This document shows, one piece after another, positions 1-9,043 of a stretch of DNA of 64,000 nt. Position numbers and translations under genes: made by a program. Within the stretch, counting starts at the first letter, position 1; every line of letters begins with the position of its first letter. This DNA is from Burkholderiaceae bacterium (GTDB lineage: Bacteria; Pseudomonadota; Gammaproteobacteria; Burkholderiales; Burkholderiaceae_D): NCBI GenBank assembly GCA_030157545.1, contig JAOAUN010000080.1:1-64000 (forward strand). The letters are read 5' to 3'. The notes under the pieces were generated by a model, which did no database searches, was not told the DNA's origin, and saw only the letters and a list, made by a program, of their open reading frames with translations.

Positions 1-414
1 GAATTGTGGGACTTGTATAACACCCGCGTGCATCCGGGCGAGAACATGCGCGTGTTCCCGATTTCTAACTGGACCGAGCTCGACGTGTGGCAATACATCG
101 CCCGCGAAAAACTCGAACTGCCGCCGATTTATTTTGCACACCAGCGCGAAGTCATTCCGCGCAATGGTTTACTAGTGCCGCTGACGCCGCTGACGCCAGC
201 AAAAGAAGGCGAAGTTGTCGAAACCATGACCGTGCGTTTCCGCACCGTCGGCGATATTTCCTGCACCTGCCCTGTCGCATCCGACGCCGCCACGGTGGAC
301 GCCATCATTGCCGAAACGGCTGTGACGCAAATTACCGAACGCGGCGCGACCCGCATGGATGACCAGACCTCGGAAGCATCGATGGAAAAGCGTAAAAAAG
401 AAGGATATTTCTGA
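1..414 (+). CDS. cysD: Sulfate adenylyltransferase subunit 2, 3' part
   Basis: This is the C-terminal part of CysD, the catalytic ATP-pyrophosphatase subunit that makes adenosine 5'-phosphosulfate from sulfate and ATP in the cytoplasm. The reading frame is open from base 1, so the gene begins outside the window and the PP-loop region is not visible. What remains holds the conserved stretch NMRVFPISNWTELDVWQYI, the TCPVAS segment and the typical basic-aromatic end KRKKEGYF. The stop overlaps the cysN start by one base (TGATG), which indicates translational coupling with its GTPase partner. The identification rests on these family-typical blocks and on the neighbour. Confidence 0.95.
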   Translation, partial: ELWDLYNTRVHPGENMRVFPISNWTELDVWQYIAREKLELPPIYFAHQREVIPRNGLLVPLTPLTPAKEGEVVETMTVRFRTVGDISCTCPVASDAATVDAIIAETAVTQITERGATRMDDQTSEASMEKRKKEGYF

Positions 415-1748
415 TGAATGCCGTAGTAGCAAACTCCACTACCCCTACCGCCGACAAAGACAGCGCGCGCGAGCGCGGCCTGTTGCGCTTCATTACAGCC
501 GGCTCGGTTGACGACGGCAAGAGCACTCTGATTGGCCGCCTGCTGTTTGACAGCAAAGGCATTTTTGCCGACCAGCTCGACGCCATGTCCCGCGCACGTC
601 ACAAACGCACCGTCGGCGACACTATCGATTTGTCATTGCTGACCGACGGCCTCGAAGCCGAGCGCGAGCAAGGCATTACGATTGACGTCGCATACCGTTA
701 CTTCGCCACGCCCAAGCGCAAGTTCATCATCGCCGACACCCCCGGCCATGAACAGTACACCCGCAACATGGTCACTGGCGCTTCGACTGCCGACGCGGTC
801 ATCATTCTGGTCGACGTCTCCAAGGTCAAGCTCGGCGATGACGGCAGCGTGGAATTGCTGATCCAGACCAAGCGTCACTCGACCATTGCGCATCTGCTGC
901 AAATCGAGCACGTGATTGTCGCCGTCAACAAAATGGACCTCGTCAACTATGACCAGACCGTCTACGACCGCATCGTCGGCGCCTACAGAGAGTTTGCTGC
1001 TCAGCTAGGCCTGAAAGACATTCACCCTATCCCGCTGTCGGCGCTGGCTGGCGACAATGTCGTAACTGCTGGCGACAAGATGCCTTGGTATCAGGGTCCG
1101 ACGCTGATCGAATTGCTGGAGTCGCTGTCGGTGTATGACGACGCCCATCACGCTGCCTTCCGTTTTCCGGTGCAGCTGGTGGCGCGCCACAACGGCCATG
1201 AAGCCAATGATTTCCGCGGCTATATGGGTCGCATCGAAGCCGGCAAAGTCACGAAGGGTGACAAGCTGGTGGTGCAACCGGGCGGCCAGAGCGCGACGGT
1301 CAAAGACATCGTCACACTCGACGGCTCGTTAGAATCCGCATCTGCCGGGCAGTCCGTGACCCTGCTGCTCGACGAGTATCTCGACATTTCGCGCGGCGAC
1401 ATGCTGGCCGCGCACGATGCACCCGCCCAATTGCTCAAGACGGTGAATGCCGATATCTGCTGGCTGTCTGAAGAGCCGCTCGATTTGCGTCGTAAATACT
1501 GGCTCAAGCACACCACCCGTCAGGTGGCTGCGCGCGTGACGAGCATTGGGTCTCTGCTAGACATCAATACCCAGCAGTGGCATGAAGGTGGCGAGGTCAA
1601 GCTTAACGGCATTGCCCGTATCAGCCTCAATGTGCAACAGGCACTGGCAGCGGATGCGTATGAAGTCATGCGTACCACCGGCTCGTTTATCCTGATTGAC
1701 GAAGTGACCCATCAAACGGTAGCTGCCGGCATGATCCGGCTTGATTGA
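414..1748 (+). CDS. cysN: Sulfate adenylyltransferase subunit 1 (GTPase)
   Basis: CysN is the GTPase subunit that couples GTP hydrolysis to adenylylsulfate formation by CysD. The 444-residue product has the translation-factor-like G domain: P-loop GSVDDGKST near residue 30, DTPGHEQYTRNM near 108 and NKMD near 172, followed by beta-barrel domains. No APS kinase (CysC) domain is fused at the C-terminus, as the protein ends soon after the barrel. The ATG overlaps the cysD stop, and a siroheme methyltransferase gene follows 14 bases later, so the run looks like one assimilatory sulfate-reduction operon. Confidence 0.96.
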   Translation: MNAVVANSTTPTADKDSARERGLLRFITAGSVDDGKSTLIGRLLFDSKGIFADQLDAMSRARHKRTVGDTIDLSLLTDGLEAEREQGITIDVAYRYFATPKRKFIIADTPGHEQYTRNMVTGASTADAVIILVDVSKVKLGDDGSVELLIQTKRHSTIAHLLQIEHVIVAVNKMDLVNYDQTVYDRIVGAYREFAAQLGLKDIHPIPLSALAGDNVVTAGDKMPWYQGPTLIELLESLSVYDDAHHAAFRFPVQLVARHNGHEANDFRGYMGRIEAGKVTKGDKLVVQPGGQSATVKDIVTLDGSLESASAGQSVTLLLDEYLDISRGDMLAAHDAPAQLLKTVNADICWLSEEPLDLRRKYWLKHTTRQVAARVTSIGSLLDINTQQWHEGGEVKLNGIARISLNVQQALAADAYEVMRTTGSFILIDEVTHQTVAAGMIRLD

Positions 1749-1762
1749 TTCATTGAGTCACC

Positions 1763-2497
1763 ATGCCTGATTTACTTGCCAGACCGCTCCGGCCACAACC
1801 GGGCAAGGTCTGGCTGGTCGGCGCCGGCCCCGGCGCAGCAGACCTGATTACCTTGCGCGGCGCGGCTGTGTTGCGCAACGCCGAAATTGTTCTCTACGAC
1901 GCACTCGTCACCCCCGACATGCTCGCGCACTGCCCGCAAGCTGTACTGGTCTCAGTCGGCAAACGCAGCGGCCAGCGTTCGATGGCGCAAACCCTGATCA
2001 ATCAACAAATCGTCGATTGCGCATTGCGCTATGAACGCGTCGTGCGCTTGAAAGGCGGCGACCCCATGCTGTTTGGCCGTGCCGATGAAGAACTAAGCGC
2101 ACTCGAAGCTGCAGCGATTCCGTATGAAATTATCCCCGGCATCAGCACGGCGTTTGCCGCCGCCGCCGCAGTCAGACAACCACTGACCAAGCGTGGCATT
2201 GCACGCAGTGTCGCGTTTTTTACGTCCAGCACTGCGCCGGGCGAACCGGATCAAGTCACCATGCCCGGCTGCGATACGCTGGTGCAGTACATGGGCGGGC
2301 GCGAGGCAATGGCAACGGCAAGGCGCTTGATTGAACGCGGCAGACCTGTCGCCACACCCGTGGTGGCGATAGAAAATGTCAGTCGCAGCAATCAGCGCGT
2401 GATGCGCATGACGCTGGCACAGATGGCGCAAGGACTGGATGATTGCAGCGGACCGGTGCTGGTGATGATTGGGGAGGCGTTAAGGGAACGCGAATAA
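1763..2497 (+). CDS. cobA: Uroporphyrinogen-III C-methyltransferase
   Basis: This SAM-dependent enzyme adds two methyl groups to uroporphyrinogen III to give precorrin-2, the first committed step to siroheme, the cofactor of sulfite reductase. At 244 residues it has the one-domain SUMT size, so it is not the CysG fusion. Family motifs are visible: GAGPGAADLITLRG near residue 21, VRLKGGDPMLFGR near 93 and the region around GIARSVAFFTSS. It follows cysN by 14 bases on the same strand, which ties it to sulfate assimilation. The oxidation and ferrochelation steps need other enzymes; the CbiX-like gene just downstream on the opposite strand could supply chelation. Confidence 0.93.
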   Translation: MPDLLARPLRPQPGKVWLVGAGPGAADLITLRGAAVLRNAEIVLYDALVTPDMLAHCPQAVLVSVGKRSGQRSMAQTLINQQIVDCALRYERVVRLKGGDPMLFGRADEELSALEAAAIPYEIIPGISTAFAAAAAVRQPLTKRGIARSVAFFTSSTAPGEPDQVTMPGCDTLVQYMGGREAMATARRLIERGRPVATPVVAIENVSRSNQRVMRMTLAQMAQGLDDCSGPVLVMIGEALRERE

Positions 2498-2515
2498 TTT
2501 TTTTATCAGACGCTA

Positions 2516-2914
2516 TTAAGCCAAAGAACTGACGCAATAAGCTGCAATCGCATTGAGCACGTCAGCATTTTCGCCCACTGCTGCGCTGACCGTGATTTGG
2601 AGCGCCGGATACGCAGCACGCAACTCATCCACCATCGGTGGCAAGTCACGCAACACATGACCGCCCTGCCCTAAAAACACCGGCACCAGACTGATTTCGT
2701 CGCAGCCCTGTGCGGCTAATTCAGCCGCTACGGCCGGCAAGCGCGGCTCCATTAATTCCAGAAATGCCAGCGCCACAATGGCATCCGGCAATTGCGCCTG
2801 CGCCAGTTTCTGCAGCCGCTCAAACGGTTGCGCCCAGCGCGCGTCACGCGCGCCGTGTGCAAATAAAATGAGGGCGCGTTTTTTATTCTGTACTTTATTT
2901 TGTTCTATGTTCAT
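2516..2914 (-). CDS. cbiX: Sirohydrochlorin chelatase-like, short CbiX
   Basis: This small chelatase-like protein probably inserts Fe2+ (or Co2+) into sirohydrochlorin. It is about 132 residues long, the one-domain CbiX size. It carries the N-terminal LFAHGARDARW motif with a candidate metal-binding histidine and a second block FLGQGGHVLRDLP with another histidine. The frame stays open to base 2935, but the ATG ending at 2914 forms a TGATG overlap with the lptG stop, so this start is chosen. The gene is therefore translationally coupled to the end of lptFG while converging on cobA with an 18-base gap. The function is inferred from the family and from nearby cobA. Confidence 0.85.
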   Translation of the reverse strand: MNIEQNKVQNKKRALILFAHGARDARWAQPFERLQKLAQAQLPDAIVALAFLELMEPRLPAVAAELAAQGCDEISLVPVFLGQGGHVLRDLPPMVDELRAAYPALQITVSAAVGENADVLNAIAAYCVSSLA

Positions 2915-4050
2915 CAATGTCTTTCCACCCACCATAAGGCAGTAATCGCTGCCAGTAAAAATACGGCACTCGGCATAATCGCCGTGGCAAACGGGGACCA
3001 GTTATTCAACAGGCCTACATGCGAGAACAGGCTGTTAATTAGCTGGAACGAAACACCGATCATGATGCCAATAAAAATCTTCAGTGACAGGCCGCCGCTG
3101 CGGCTCTGCAAATACGCAAACGGCAAGGCCAGTGCCATCATTACAAATACCGCAAACGGATAGAGGATCTTGGTCCACAGTGCAATGTCGTAGCTTTCGG
3201 TGCGCTGATTATTTTCTGCCAGATGGCGGCTGAATGCAGCCAGATCCAGCGCCGACATTTTTTTCGGATTCGTTACCAGCACTGCCATGATATCCGGCGT
3301 AATCTCGGATGACATGACACTGCTGTCGAGTACGCGATTGACGACGGTGGGTCGCTGCCTGTCACTTTCCCTTTGTTTGTCCGCATCGACAAAGCGCATT
3401 TCGCGCACCTTCTGCAATAGCCATTGACCATCTTTGAGGAAGCTTGCCTGTTCTGCCGTAATCATCGCCAGCAGCTGCATCTCGCGATTGAATTCATAAA
3501 TCTTGACGCTCTGCAGGGAGCCGTCCACATCAATTTTGCGCGCGTTTAAAAAACGTGAACCTGCTACGCTCTTGCCATCTGCGCTACGCAGCACATCCTT
3601 GGCCCACAGTCCGGTACGAAACTCTGCAGAGATTGCCGCACCCATGATTTTCCGGCGAAAGCTTTCAGCAAAATCGCTGGCCTTCGGCGCAATGAATTCA
3701 CCAAGCGCGAAGGTCAGTAATGCCAGAACAATGGCGATGCGCAGCAACAGGCTGATGGCGCCCGCCATTGACAATGAAGATGCCCGCATGACGGTAAATT
3801 CCGAACGCGCAGCGAGCTGCGCCATCACATAGATTGTGCCAATGAGCGCAGCAATCGGCATGAGCTCGTACGCATAAGTCGGCAAGCCCAGCGTCACATA
3901 CAGGAAGGCATGTTCGAGACGATAAGGTCCACCGACAAAGCGCACTTCGCTCATCATGTCAAAGAACGCAAACAGCGCCAGAAAAGCGACCAGCACGAAG
4001 ACCACAGATTGGTAAATTTCAGTTTCAAAGTAGCGGCGCAGAACTTTCAT
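2914..4050 (-). CDS. lptG: LPS export ABC transporter permease LptG
   Basis: LptG is one of the two inner-membrane permeases of the LptB2FG complex, which extracts lipopolysaccharide from the inner membrane and passes it to the LptC-A-D bridge. The 378-residue protein has the YjgP/YjgQ layout: three N-terminal membrane segments (residues about 12-32, 55-80 and 98-120), a large periplasmic beta domain (about 125-270) and three C-terminal segments. It starts one base inside the end of lptF and ends by coupling to cbiX. The order lptF then lptG is usual. Confidence 0.95.
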   Translation of the reverse strand: MKVLRRYFETEIYQSVVFVLVAFLALFAFFDMMSEVRFVGGPYRLEHAFLYVTLGLPTYAYELMPIAALIGTIYVMAQLAARSEFTVMRASSLSMAGAISLLLRIAIVLALLTFALGEFIAPKASDFAESFRRKIMGAAISAEFRTGLWAKDVLRSADGKSVAGSRFLNARKIDVDGSLQSVKIYEFNREMQLLAMITAEQASFLKDGQWLLQKVREMRFVDADKQRESDRQRPTVVNRVLDSSVMSSEITPDIMAVLVTNPKKMSALDLAAFSRHLAENNQRTESYDIALWTKILYPFAVFVMMALALPFAYLQSRSGGLSLKIFIGIMIGVSFQLINSLFSHVGLLNNWSPFATAIMPSAVFLLAAITALWWVERH

Positions 4051-5180
4051 CAGGCACCAGCCTTTCTTTGACGCAGCGACCGCTTGGCGAGTCCGATCAC
4101 AGCCATCGGGTGCCAGCGGCTATTAGTGTTGTTACGCCACGCGAAGAGCACCACAATCATGAGCAGCGCCACGACATGCAACGGCCACCACGCCACTGCC
4201 CATGGCAGCTTGCCTTGCGCGACTGCTGCTTGCAATATGCCTATGGCATTGCTGTAGGAGACAGCCAGCAGAAGCGCAATCATCAGGTTGAGAGTACGGC
4301 CACGGCGCGGATTGACAAACCCCAGCGGAATGGCCAGCAGCATCAGCGACAGGCACATGAGTGGCAAGGAAACGCGTGACAAGAGTTCAGATCTGTTGAT
4401 ACGGCTGGGCTCCTTCCACAGCACCAGCGACGGTAGTGTACGCGCCGCTTTGTCACCATTCAACTCTTGCGATTTACTGGCGACGAGCACGCCGTAGCGC
4501 TGAAAATCCATGATGCGTATTTGCTCATCGCCGGGGTTGCCCTCGTAGCGACGGCCGTTGTCCAGTATCAGGAATTTGTCGCCGCGCTCGTCAACCGTAA
4601 TGGAGCCTTCACGAGCGGCGACGATGCTGTTGACGTTATTGCGTGACTGGCTCACGAAAACATTGTGCACCTTGCTCGTATCGGAAGATAAGCCTTCGAC
4701 AAAAAACAGGCGATCCGCTGAAGCGGACTCCTGAAATTTACCCGGGGAGACGCGAGAGATGTCTTCGCGGTTACGAAAGCGTTCCTTGAATTCCGCACTT
4801 TTGCCATTTGCCCACGGTGTCAGGTACAGCGACAGCGCAGCCGTCATCAGCACGATAGGAAAGCCGACGGAGATGATTGGCCTGATCCACTGCGTCAGTG
4901 ACACGCCGGACGCAAACCAGACCACCATTTCGGAATCCTGATAGCTGCGGGCCACGACCAGTAGCACTGAAATGAAGTTGGTCAGCGTCAGTATCACAGG
5001 CAGATAATTCAGCGCAGCGAAACCCAGCAGCGCGACGACATCGCCGGACGCGATCTTGCCGCTTGCCGCATCGCCGAGGATACGGACCAGCATCACGGTA
5101 ATGATGATGGAGAACAGCGTGGTGAACACCGCGCCTGCAGTGCTCAGCAGTTCGCGGCGTATGGCGCGCTGAAAAATCAT
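4050..5180 (-). CDS. lptF: LPS export ABC transporter permease LptF
   Basis: LptF is the partner permease of LptG in lipopolysaccharide export from the inner membrane. The 376-residue product opens with [16 protein letters not shown], has a first membrane segment at about residues 15-40, two more before residue 120, a periplasmic domain with the [16 protein letters not shown] block, and a C-terminal group of hydrophobic segments. It is transcribed away from pepA, with only 36 bases between the two starts, so both promoters must overlap in that short gap or lie within the opposite coding regions. This divergent lptF/pepA pairing is common in proteobacteria. Confidence 0.95.
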   Translation of the reverse strand: MIFQRAIRRELLSTAGAVFTTLFSIIITVMLVRILGDAASGKIASGDVVALLGFAALNYLPVILTLTNFISVLLVVARSYQDSEMVVWFASGVSLTQWIRPIISVGFPIVLMTAALSLYLTPWANGKSAEFKERFRNREDISRVSPGKFQESASADRLFFVEGLSSDTSKVHNVFVSQSRNNVNSIVAAREGSITVDERGDKFLILDNGRRYEGNPGDEQIRIMDFQRYGVLVASKSQELNGDKAARTLPSLVLWKEPSRINRSELLSRVSLPLMCLSLMLLAIPLGFVNPRRGRTLNLMIALLLAVSYSNAIGILQAAVAQGKLPWAVAWWPLHVVALLMIVVLFAWRNNTNSRWHPMAVIGLAKRSLRQRKAGA

Positions 5181-5216
5181 TCGAAGACTATAATTGCGTG
5201 GTTAAAAGGAGTGGTC

Positions 5217-6722
5217 ATGGACTTTAGCATAAAAGCATTCGATACAAAAAACGCAATCGCGCAGTTTAAATCAGGTTGTATCGCTGTCGGTATTTTTGAA
5301 AATGGAAAGCTGTCAGCCGCTGCCAAAAGCCTTGATGGCAAAGGCGCCCTGTCTGCTGCCATCAAGAGCGGTGATATTACCGGCAAAGCTGGCAGCGCCC
5401 TGCTGCTGCATGCTGTTGCCGGTTCGGCAGCAGACCGAGTGTTGCTGCTCGGCCTGGGCGCCGAAGATGCTGTTTCTGACCGCAATTTCGTCAGCGCGGC
5501 TCAGGCAGCTGCCCGTGTTTTTGGCACACTGGGCGCCAACGACGCGCTGCTGGCTTTGCCGCTGGATGCGGTTCGCAACCGCGATAGCCAGTGGGCTATT
5601 CAGTCTGCGGTCATAGCGCTGCGCGACAATCTGTATCGCGCTGATGAATTAAAGAGCCAGAAGGACAATGGCAAAAAAGGCGTAAAGAAAGTCGCTCTCG
5701 CTGTTGACACCGCGCAGACAGCTGCTGCCAAGCTCACACTGGCGCAAAGTGTCGCCCTGGCCAACGGTATGGATTTGGCCAAGACCCTGGGTAATCTGCC
5801 GCCGAACATTTGTACGCCGACCTATCTGGCCACGACTGCCAAAAAACTCGCCAAAGAATTCAAACTGGGCGTGGAAGTACTCGACCGCAAGCAACTCGAA
5901 GCGCTGAAAATGGGCAGCTTCCTGTCGGTGACCAATGGCAGTGAAGAGCCGCCAAAGTTCATTGTCCTCAAGCACATGGGTGGCAAGGCCAAGGCCGCGC
6001 CGGTGGTGCTGGTTGGTAAAGGCATCACCTTTGACACCGGCGGCATTTCATTGAAGCCGGGTCTGGGCATGGATGAAATGAAGTACGACATGTGCGGCGC
6101 CGCCTCGGTGCTGGGCACTTTCCGCGCCATTGCCGAAATGGCTCTGAAACTGAATGTGATTGCCGTGATTCCGACTTGTGAAAACATGCCGTCGGGCCGC
6201 GCTACGCGACCAGGCGATATCGTTACCTCCATGTCGGGCCAGACTATTGAAGTCCTCAATACTGATGCCGAGGGTCGTCTGATCCTGTGCGATGCGTTGA
6301 CTTATGTAGAGCGCTTCAAGCCCGCAGCCGTGGTTGATATTGCGACCCTGACCGGTGCCTGCGTGACCGCGCTGGGGCATCACAATTCAGGTCTGTTCAC
6401 ACGCCATGACGACGCGCATGACGAACTGGCCAATGAATTGCTGGCCGCTGGCAAGGCATCGAACGACACCGCATGGCGGATGCCGATTGAAGACAGCTAT
6501 CAGGAACAGCTGAAATCCAATTTCGCCGATATCGCCAATATCGGTGGCCCACCGGGCGGCAGCATTACCGCGGCCTGTTTCCTTGAGCGCTTCACCCGCA
6601 AATATACGTGGGCGCATCTGGACATCGCCGGTACGGCATGGAAAAGCGGCGCAGCGAAAGGTTCAACCGGCCGACCTGTGCCACTGTTGACCAGCTTCCT
6701 GGTCAAGCGCGCGCAAGGCTGA
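5217..6722 (+). CDS. pepA: Leucyl aminopeptidase (M17)
   Basis: PepA is a cytosolic, hexameric, two-metal aminopeptidase that removes N-terminal leucine and other residues in peptide turnover; some homologues also bind DNA. The product is 501 residues. Visible M17 signatures are the metal-site block [17 protein letters not shown] near residue 270, the [10 protein letters not shown] signature near 350 and the [13 protein letters not shown] block just after it. The open frame begins at a GTG at 5211, but the purine run AAGGAG at 5206-5211 sits five bases before the ATG at 5217, so that ATG is taken. A strong hairpin terminator follows the stop. Confidence 0.96.
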   Translation: MDFSIKAFDTKNAIAQFKSGCIAVGIFENGKLSAAAKSLDGKGALSAAIKSGDITGKAGSALLLHAVAGSAADRVLLLGLGAEDAVSDRNFVSAAQAAARVFGTLGANDALLALPLDAVRNRDSQWAIQSAVIALRDNLYRADELKSQKDNGKKGVKKVALAVDTAQTAAAKLTLAQSVALANGMDLAKTLGNLPPNICTPTYLATTAKKLAKEFKLGVEVLDRKQLEALKMGSFLSVTNGSEEPPKFIVLKHMGGKAKAAPVVLVGKGITFDTGGISLKPGLGMDEMKYDMCGAASVLGTFRAIAEMALKLNVIAVIPTCENMPSGRATRPGDIVTSMSGQTIEVLNTDAEGRLILCDALTYVERFKPAAVVDIATLTGACVTALGHHNSGLFTRHDDAHDELANELLAAGKASNDTAWRMPIEDSYQEQLKSNFADIANIGGPPGGSITAACFLERFTRKYTWAHLDIAGTAWKSGAAKGSTGRPVPLLTSFLVKRAQG

Positions 6723-6757
6723 TCGTTTTTGCTGCATCAGTACATCAGTAAAACAAG

Positions 6758-6783
6758 CGGGAGCTCAGGCTCCCGTTTTTTAT
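6758..6783 (+). terminator. Rho-independent terminator after pepA
   Basis: A perfect 7-bp stem (CGGGAGC paired with GCTCCCG) with a 4-base loop is followed by a run of seven T. It lies 36 bases after the pepA stop and ahead of the oxidoreductase gene, so it should end pepA transcription. Confidence 0.9.
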
Positions 6784-6802
6784 TAAAAACAAGGAAATAG
6801 TC

Positions 6803-7882
6803 ATGACCGATCTTTTCGATAGCGTTCAGCTGGGCACGCATACACTGGCCAACCGCATTGTGATGGCGCCCCTGACACGCAACCGTGCCAAAGCGCATGA
6901 TGTCCCCAGCGATTTGGCTGCCGAATATTATGCGCAGCGCGCCAGTGCCGGCTTGATCATTGCCGAAGCGACGCAAATTTCGCCGCAGGGCAAAGGCTAT
7001 GCGTTCACGCCCGGCATTTACTCAACAGAGCAAGTCGATGCATGGAAAAAAATCACAGCCGCCGTGCATGCAAAAGGCAGCAAGATTTTTTTACAGCTAT
7101 GGCATGTCGGTCGCATCTCGCATCCGACTCTGCAACCGGGCGGTGCGCTGCCAGTCGCACCATCTGCCATCAAGCCAGAAGGAAAAACATTTACCGAGGC
7201 CGGATGGATGACGATGGAGACACCGCGCGCACTGGAGCTTGCGGAGATTCCTGCCATCGTCGGGCAATATCGCGTCGCTGCAAAAAATGCCATCGCAGCC
7301 GGTTTTGACGGTGTGGAAATTCACGCAGCCAATGGCTACCTGTTAGACCAGTTCCTGCGTGATAAAACCAACCAGCGCACCGATGCCTATGGCGGCTCGA
7401 TTGAAAACCGCGCACGGCTGCTGCTCGAAGTCACGCAAGCGGTCACTGAAGAAATCGGTGGCGACCGTACCGGCATACGCTTGTCCCCGATCAGCCCTGC
7501 CAATGACTGCGGCGACAGCAATCCGCAAGCCCTGTTCACTTACGTGGTCGGGCAGCTCAATCACTTCCATCTGGTTTATCTGCATCTGGTCGAAGGCGCA
7601 ACCGGCGGGCCGCGTGAAGTCGACGATGGGTTCGATCTGCAAGTACTGCGCAAATTATTCAAAGGCACTTATATCGCCAACAATGGCTACGACCTCGCAC
7701 TCGCCAACGCTGTCCGATCGCAAGGACAGGCTGACCTGATCGCGTTTGGCCGCCCTTTCATCGCCAACCCCGATCTGGTGGAACGCCTGAAGCTGGGTGC
7801 GCCGCTGGCTGCCTTCAATAGCAAGACGCTGTATGGCGGTGGCGCGGAAGGGTATATCGATTACCCGGCGCTCAAGCATTAA
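6803..7882 (+). CDS. Old Yellow Enzyme family alkene reductase
   Basis: This is an FMN-dependent NAD(P)H oxidoreductase of the NemA/Old Yellow Enzyme class, which reduces activated C=C bonds and sometimes nitrate esters or N-ethylmaleimide. The 359-residue chain has the expected TIM-barrel motifs: MAPLTRNRA near residue 20, LWHVGRISHP near 98, the substrate-binding His/Asn pair in EIHAANGYLLDQFL near 174-187, the DAYGGSIENRARLL block right after, and FGRPFIANPDLVERL near 318. A purine-rich AAGGAAA lies 9 bases before the ATG. The gene appears monocistronic between the pepA terminator and a hairpin region. The physiological substrate cannot be read from the sequence. Confidence 0.92.
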   Translation: MTDLFDSVQLGTHTLANRIVMAPLTRNRAKAHDVPSDLAAEYYAQRASAGLIIAEATQISPQGKGYAFTPGIYSTEQVDAWKKITAAVHAKGSKIFLQLWHVGRISHPTLQPGGALPVAPSAIKPEGKTFTEAGWMTMETPRALELAEIPAIVGQYRVAAKNAIAAGFDGVEIHAANGYLLDQFLRDKTNQRTDAYGGSIENRARLLLEVTQAVTEEIGGDRTGIRLSPISPANDCGDSNPQALFTYVVGQLNHFHLVYLHLVEGATGGPREVDDGFDLQVLRKLFKGTYIANNGYDLALANAVRSQGQADLIAFGRPFIANPDLVERLKLGAPLAAFNSKTLYGGGAEGYIDYPALKH

Positions 7883-7945
7883 ATGCTGCAAAACAACTGA
7901 TTTTTGGTCTTGCTGGGATTAGTTGTTTTGTCGAACATAGCATTT
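7881..7945 (+). terminator. Hairpin after the OYE gene, possible terminator
   Basis: A 10-bp perfect inverted repeat (CAAAACAACT at 7889-7898, AGTTGTTTTG at 7921-7930) is nested inside a second pair (AAATGCT at 7881-7887, AGCATTT at 7939-7945). A short T run follows. The right place and shape fit a weak terminator for the oxidoreductase gene, though the loop is large. Confidence 0.4.
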
Positions 7946-8012
7946 TTGTCTGTGATAGAACATTCAAACCACATCTGTTACCCATTGAAAAGGAAATTTA
8001 ATTTAGACAACT

Positions 8013-8146
8013 AGGGAGACGCTGATTAAATCCATTTTTTGTGGCGAGCCAGCGAAGCTGTGCGACGAGGGACGAAGAACATCAGGGGCTTGGCCCCCTT
8101 TCATCCGCCACACAAGCATTGGGCTTTATTCAATCAGCGCTTCCCC
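8013..8146. repeat. MITE-like palindromic element, 134 bp
   Basis: The ends form an imperfect 19-bp inverted repeat: AGGGAGACGCTGATTAAAT at 8013-8031 and the complement of GGGGAAGCGCTGATTGAAT at 8128-8146, 15 of 19 matching. Inside lie further symmetric pieces: TTGTGGCG near 8039 against CGCCACACAA near 8107, and a central hairpin GGGGC-TTG-GCCCC at 8085-8097. The element encodes nothing convincing. The end sequence recalls termini seen in IS5-like elements, so a non-autonomous MITE is the best reading. No clear target duplication is visible and no second copy was noticed in the window. Confidence 0.55.
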
Positions 8147-8166
8147 AGACAGATCAAGGTAGGATC

Positions 8167-8961
8167 ATGCCAAAAATCTCCACTAACAATGTTTCGTCTT
8201 ATAGCCATATAAGTTCGCGCGAAGAAATTGGCGATGATAAAGCTGCCGGGAAATCAAGGTCGCTGGAAATTAAAAAAGGTACGCTCACCTCGTTAAAGAC
8301 AAAGTTTGCGAATCTTAAGGCCAAGATTACAGGTACAGAAAGTAAACAGGCTGTGGAAAAAAGACTAGCGAAGACACAGGCTTCGTCTCCGATAACAAAA
8401 GAGGAAATGACAGCGGCTCTTAAAAATATTCATGAACAACGTATTGCCACTATTCCTGCCCGAAAAAAAGTCCAGTCAGCCCACAATAAGCCAGAATCTT
8501 CAGCTTCGTCTGGCGCGCATACGATCAACCCTCGTTTAAAAAATCCCTTATTGTTTTTTGATACAGCAGCACCTTCTGATGATGCGGCGCCACCACCTTA
8601 TTCTTTGCATGATCCACTCACGGGGCCACCATCGCCTACCTATGTACCCACTCCTCCAACACCGGAGCAGTTGCATGGTCCAAAACCCATGGATGTCCAC
8701 ACCTTGAGAAGCGCGATCACCAACGGACTGACGAAGGCGTTGCAGGGAGAGCGCGGCAATTTAATTGATAAAGAAGACATTCAAAAATTTTCAGACAATC
8801 TCAGTATCAGCCTGGGTTTAAATCAAGGGAAGTTATCTTTCGACCAGTACAGTGCAATGATCGTGATGAAATCAGAAATTGATGCTTTCCTGCTACCTGA
8901 TGTGAAAAGTAATTTCGATAAATTAATGCTGAGCTTAGAAAATCAGCTAATGAACAGTTAG
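8167..8961 (+). CDS. Orphan Pro-rich protein with PPPY motif, unknown role
   Basis: I do not recognise this 264-residue protein. The start is the ATG at 8167, preceded by AGGTAGGA; longer upstream versions of the frame would begin inside the palindromic element. There is no signal peptide or membrane segment. The N-terminal third is rich in Ser, Thr and Lys (residues about 1-75), then comes a basic helical stretch (about 75-105), a proline-rich linker (about 135-170) with APPPYSLHDPL and PTYVPTPPTPEQL, and a helical C-terminal third. The composition is more A+T-rich and lysine-rich than its neighbours. A disordered, Ser-rich start with a PPxY motif resembles secreted effectors acting in eukaryotic hosts, but this is only a resemblance. 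Confidence 0.7.
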   Translation: MPKISTNNVSSYSHISSREEIGDDKAAGKSRSLEIKKGTLTSLKTKFANLKAKITGTESKQAVEKRLAKTQASSPITKEEMTAALKNIHEQRIATIPARKKVQSAHNKPESSASSGAHTINPRLKNPLLFFDTAAPSDDAAPPPYSLHDPLTGPPSPTYVPTPPTPEQLHGPKPMDVHTLRSAITNGLTKALQGERGNLIDKEDIQKFSDNLSISLGLNQGKLSFDQYSAMIVMKSEIDAFLLPDVKSNFDKLMLSLENQLMNS

Positions 8962-9043
8962 GACATGACGTAATAATCCTGTCATCCGGCTTTGCGCAGA
9001 AATTTCGATACAATGCCTCGAAAACATTGATCGAAAGCTCCGG

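Noticed and set aside
8041..8166. Upstream extension of the orphan Pro-rich gene
   Set aside because: The extra 42 residues are coded inside the palindromic element, and a good ribosome-binding site stands before the ATG at 8167.
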